From Treponema sp. (GTDB taxonomy: Bacteria; Spirochaetota; Spirochaetia; Treponematales; Breznakiellaceae), in NCBI GenBank assembly GCA_031254795.1, contig JAIRTS010000015.1, positions 1 to 7,252 of the forward strand: DNA of 7,252 bases. Reading direction: 5' to 3'. The position numbers were made by a program, and so were the translations under genes. Positions 6,356-7,252 of this stretch are shown piece by piece; the stretch's first letter is position 1; each line of letters opens with the position of its first letter. The notes under the pieces are model-generated. The model searched no databases. It was given only the letters and a program-made list of their open reading frames with translations, and was not told where the DNA came from.

Positions 6356-6430
6356 CTTGAATACATGGGCTTTTGTATAGCTGGCGGCGCTTTGCGCCCA
6401 TGAAAAAAGCATACAGGGAGACGGCTGCCC

Positions 6431-6631
6431 GTGACTTCGTTTTTTCCGTTTTTTAATCCTGAATTTCCCTTTATCAGAAACGCCTTTTGCGCCGGTCTTT
6501 TGCCTTCCGTTTTGTTCGGCGTGACAGGCTCTCCCGTAACGGCGCGTCGCGGCGCAAGTCTCGCCGGAGCGGTTTCTCTCACTGCGCTGGGCGGCATAGG
6601 CTGGCGCTATTCCTGCCCGCCGCAAACATAA
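6431..6631 (+). CDS. Doubtful 66-codon ORF in a GC-rich intergenic segment
   Basis: A GTG at 6431 with AGGGAG 10 nt upstream (6415-6420) opens a 66-residue frame. It has an aromatic/Pro-rich start (TSFFPFFNPEFPF) and a small-residue-rich middle (GLLPSVLFGVTGSPV, ASLAGAVSLTALGGIG). It could be a single hydrophobic peptide. I have an unverified impression that similar peptides are predicted repeatedly in gut treponeme genomes, which would suggest a dispersed DNA element rather than a true gene. Overlapping frames on both strands are also open, as expected for GC-rich DNA. Confidence 0.2.
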   Translation: MTSFFPFFNPEFPFIRNAFCAGLLPSVLFGVTGSPVTARRGASLAGAVSLTALGGIGWRYSCPPQT

Positions 6632-6670
6632 TTTTTGAATTTTCGCTGAGGAAGAATTTCCCGCGCGGCC

Positions 6671-6954
6671 TATAATGCTGTTTGGGACTCGGCTATCTCT
6701 GTTTGGAGAGCCGATTATTCTATTCAGAGCCATGCTTGTTCTGTTCAAAACTTCGATTATTCCGCGCGGAACTCCAATCATTCTATTTGGAGAGCCGATT
6801 ATTCTGTTCAGAACTCCAATAGTTCTGTTCTGAGGGGAAATCATTCTATTCCAAGTAGAATGATTTATGGTTTGAACAGAAAGATTTCTATGTGAAACAG
6901 AAATACCGGCGCTTTGAATGGAAAGATTTCCATTCGGAAGGGAAACGCCGGCAA
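6671..6954. repeat. Degenerate 21-bp repeat array with inverted polarity at its centre
   Basis: On the left arm eight consecutive 21-bp units start at 6671, 6692, 6713, 6734, 6755, 6776, 6797 and 6818, and a ninth (6839-6859) reaches the axis. On the minus strand the core of each is close to GAACAGAATAATC. The words at 6702-6721 and 6786-6805 are identical and lie 84 bases (4 x 21) apart. On the right arm five units of the same core (GAACAGAAAGATT type) start at 6850, 6871, 6892, 6913 and 6934 but point in the plus direction. The two arms are therefore imperfect inverted copies that meet at a hairpin. A faint extra left copy may sit at 6650-6670. There are no unique spacers, so this is not a CRISPR. 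The minus strand stays open through the whole array and reads as heptapeptides of the type NRIIGSP, NRTIGVL and NRMIGVP. Confidence 0.8.
6838..6866. repeat. Perfect 11-bp hairpin at the axis of the 21-bp array
   Basis: AAATCATTCTA (6838-6848) and TAGAATGATTT (6856-6866) are perfect reverse complements around a 7-nt loop. The stem is built from the last left-facing unit and the first right-facing unit. Pairing continues imperfectly outward, for example GTTCTGTTC-like sequence on the left with GAACAGAA at 6874-6881. There is no T-run, so a terminator role is not suggested. Confidence 0.8.
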
Positions 6955-6967
6955 TCCTAGAGTGTAT

Positions 6968-6990
6968 GGCGTGTTACAATAAGACACGCC
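6968..6990. repeat. Hairpin between the array and the transposase-like fragment
   Basis: GGCGTGT (6968-6974) pairs perfectly with ACACGCC (6984-6990) around a 9-nt loop. It lies 59 bases beyond the stop of the transposase-like frame and could be a 3' structure of that transcript or mark the end of an insertion element. No matching terminal repeat can be sought because the other end is outside the window. Confidence 0.4.
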
Positions 6991-7049
6991 GTCGAATTCC
7001 CGAGTGGAGGAAAATAGGGTCGAAACGCCTCATTGAGTAAAAAGTAACT

Positions 7050-7252
7050 TTAAGCCGCAGGTTCCCTTCCCGAAGAAGAGAACTGCGCGAAGACGACCTT
7101 ATTGACATGATGTTGTAACTGAACCGGATTGTAAAGCCCGCGGAGCCGGGCAAGCTCCGCCTTCACCTCAGGCGGCGGCGAGGCGGGACTGGAGGTCGTC
7201 CCCCTCAAGGCGGCCGTAACCGATATGCCGGTGAGTGCCGGCGCCGTTTTTC
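7050..7252 (-). CDS. Probable C-terminal end of a transposase (partial)
   Basis: A minus-strand frame enters from the right edge and ends at TAA (7050-7052), giving 66 residues. The part after a Pro-rich linker (SSPASPPPEV) reads KAELARLRGLYNPVQLQHHV. The pattern of a charged helix followed by L-x-x-L-Y-N-P-x-x-L resembles the tail of integrase-core (DDE) transposases, whose C-termini often read like LxxLYxxLNPxxL. The catalytic core would lie outside the window, so the family (IS481-like or other) cannot be fixed. Its position beside repeat-rich, gene-poor DNA fits an insertion sequence end. The frame could also belong to another gene; I hold this call only moderately. Confidence 0.4.
   Translation of the reverse strand, partial: KTAPALTGISVTAALRGTTSSPASPPPEVKAELARLRGLYNPVQLQHHVNKVVFAQFSSSGREPAA

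Larger units (their letters stand above)
6343..7049. other. 707-base region without a convincing gene
   Basis: Between hisC and the transposase-like fragment no conserved protein is found. Leftmost is a small GGCGC/GCGCC hairpin (6386-6398). A GC-rich segment (about 6480-6620) follows, open in several frames on both strands, which explains the long upstream extension of hisC and a 163-codon overlapping minus-strand frame. Next comes the 21-bp repeat array (6671-6954), then a hairpin at 6968-6990. The region looks like accessory or decayed DNA near an insertion element. Confidence 0.6.

Noticed and set aside
6343..6597. N-terminal extension of hisC by 85 codons
   Set aside because: The extension has no HisC resemblance and no ribosome site, and the natural family N-terminus begins at 6342.
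6671..6954. CRISPR array
   Set aside because: The units are 21 bp, degenerate and contiguous, with no spacers, and they change direction halfway.

Overview
The window looks like a chromosomal segment of a treponeme-like spirochete, possibly of the insect-gut type. This is inferred from the style of the HisC protein, an excisionase-type HTH fused to a PtsN-like domain, a relaxed-lipobox lipoprotein, a small acidic-linker beta-barrel protein, and hairpin-rich intergenic DNA. No rRNA or tRNA is present to confirm it. The left part (1 to about 1960) is noticeably more AT-rich than the his genes on the right.

Layout. Positions 1-522 (minus) hold the N-terminal 174 residues of a lipoprotein with propeller-like repeats, running off the left edge. 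Positions 523-670 are a short intergenic stretch packed with inverted repeats. Positions 671-1333 (minus) encode a secreted, probably 8-stranded outer-membrane barrel. Positions 1454-1804 (plus) encode a small three-helix membrane protein of unknown role. Positions 1965-3002 (plus) encode aldose 1-epimerase (galM). It converges on 3051-3704 (minus), a DNA-binding HTH fused to a PTS EIIA-type domain, with an excellent sigma70-like promoter of its own. Positions 3800-5170 and 5167-6342 (both minus) are hisD and hisC, a translationally coupled pair (ATGA overlap) for the late steps of histidine synthesis. Both carry in-frame insertions relative to the usual family.

Positions 6343-7049 have no convincing gene. 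They hold a GC-rich segment with a doubtful 66-codon plus-strand ORF, and a degenerate array of 21-bp units whose orientation flips about a perfect 11-bp hairpin near 6852. On the minus strand the array reads as heptapeptide repeats. Beyond it, 7050-7252 (minus) resembles the C-terminal end of a transposase.

How the parts relate. galM (sugar anomers) sits beside a PTS-like regulator, so a carbohydrate link is possible but unproven. The two membrane or surface genes are not obviously connected to the metabolic ones. The most unusual features are the polarity-inverting 21-bp array and a promoter layout in which -10 hexamers lie 7-8 nt before ATG codons that lack a properly placed Shine-Dalgarno. 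This predicts leaderless mRNAs for galM, the small membrane protein and perhaps hisC. I see no strong evidence for a complete new multi-gene system here.
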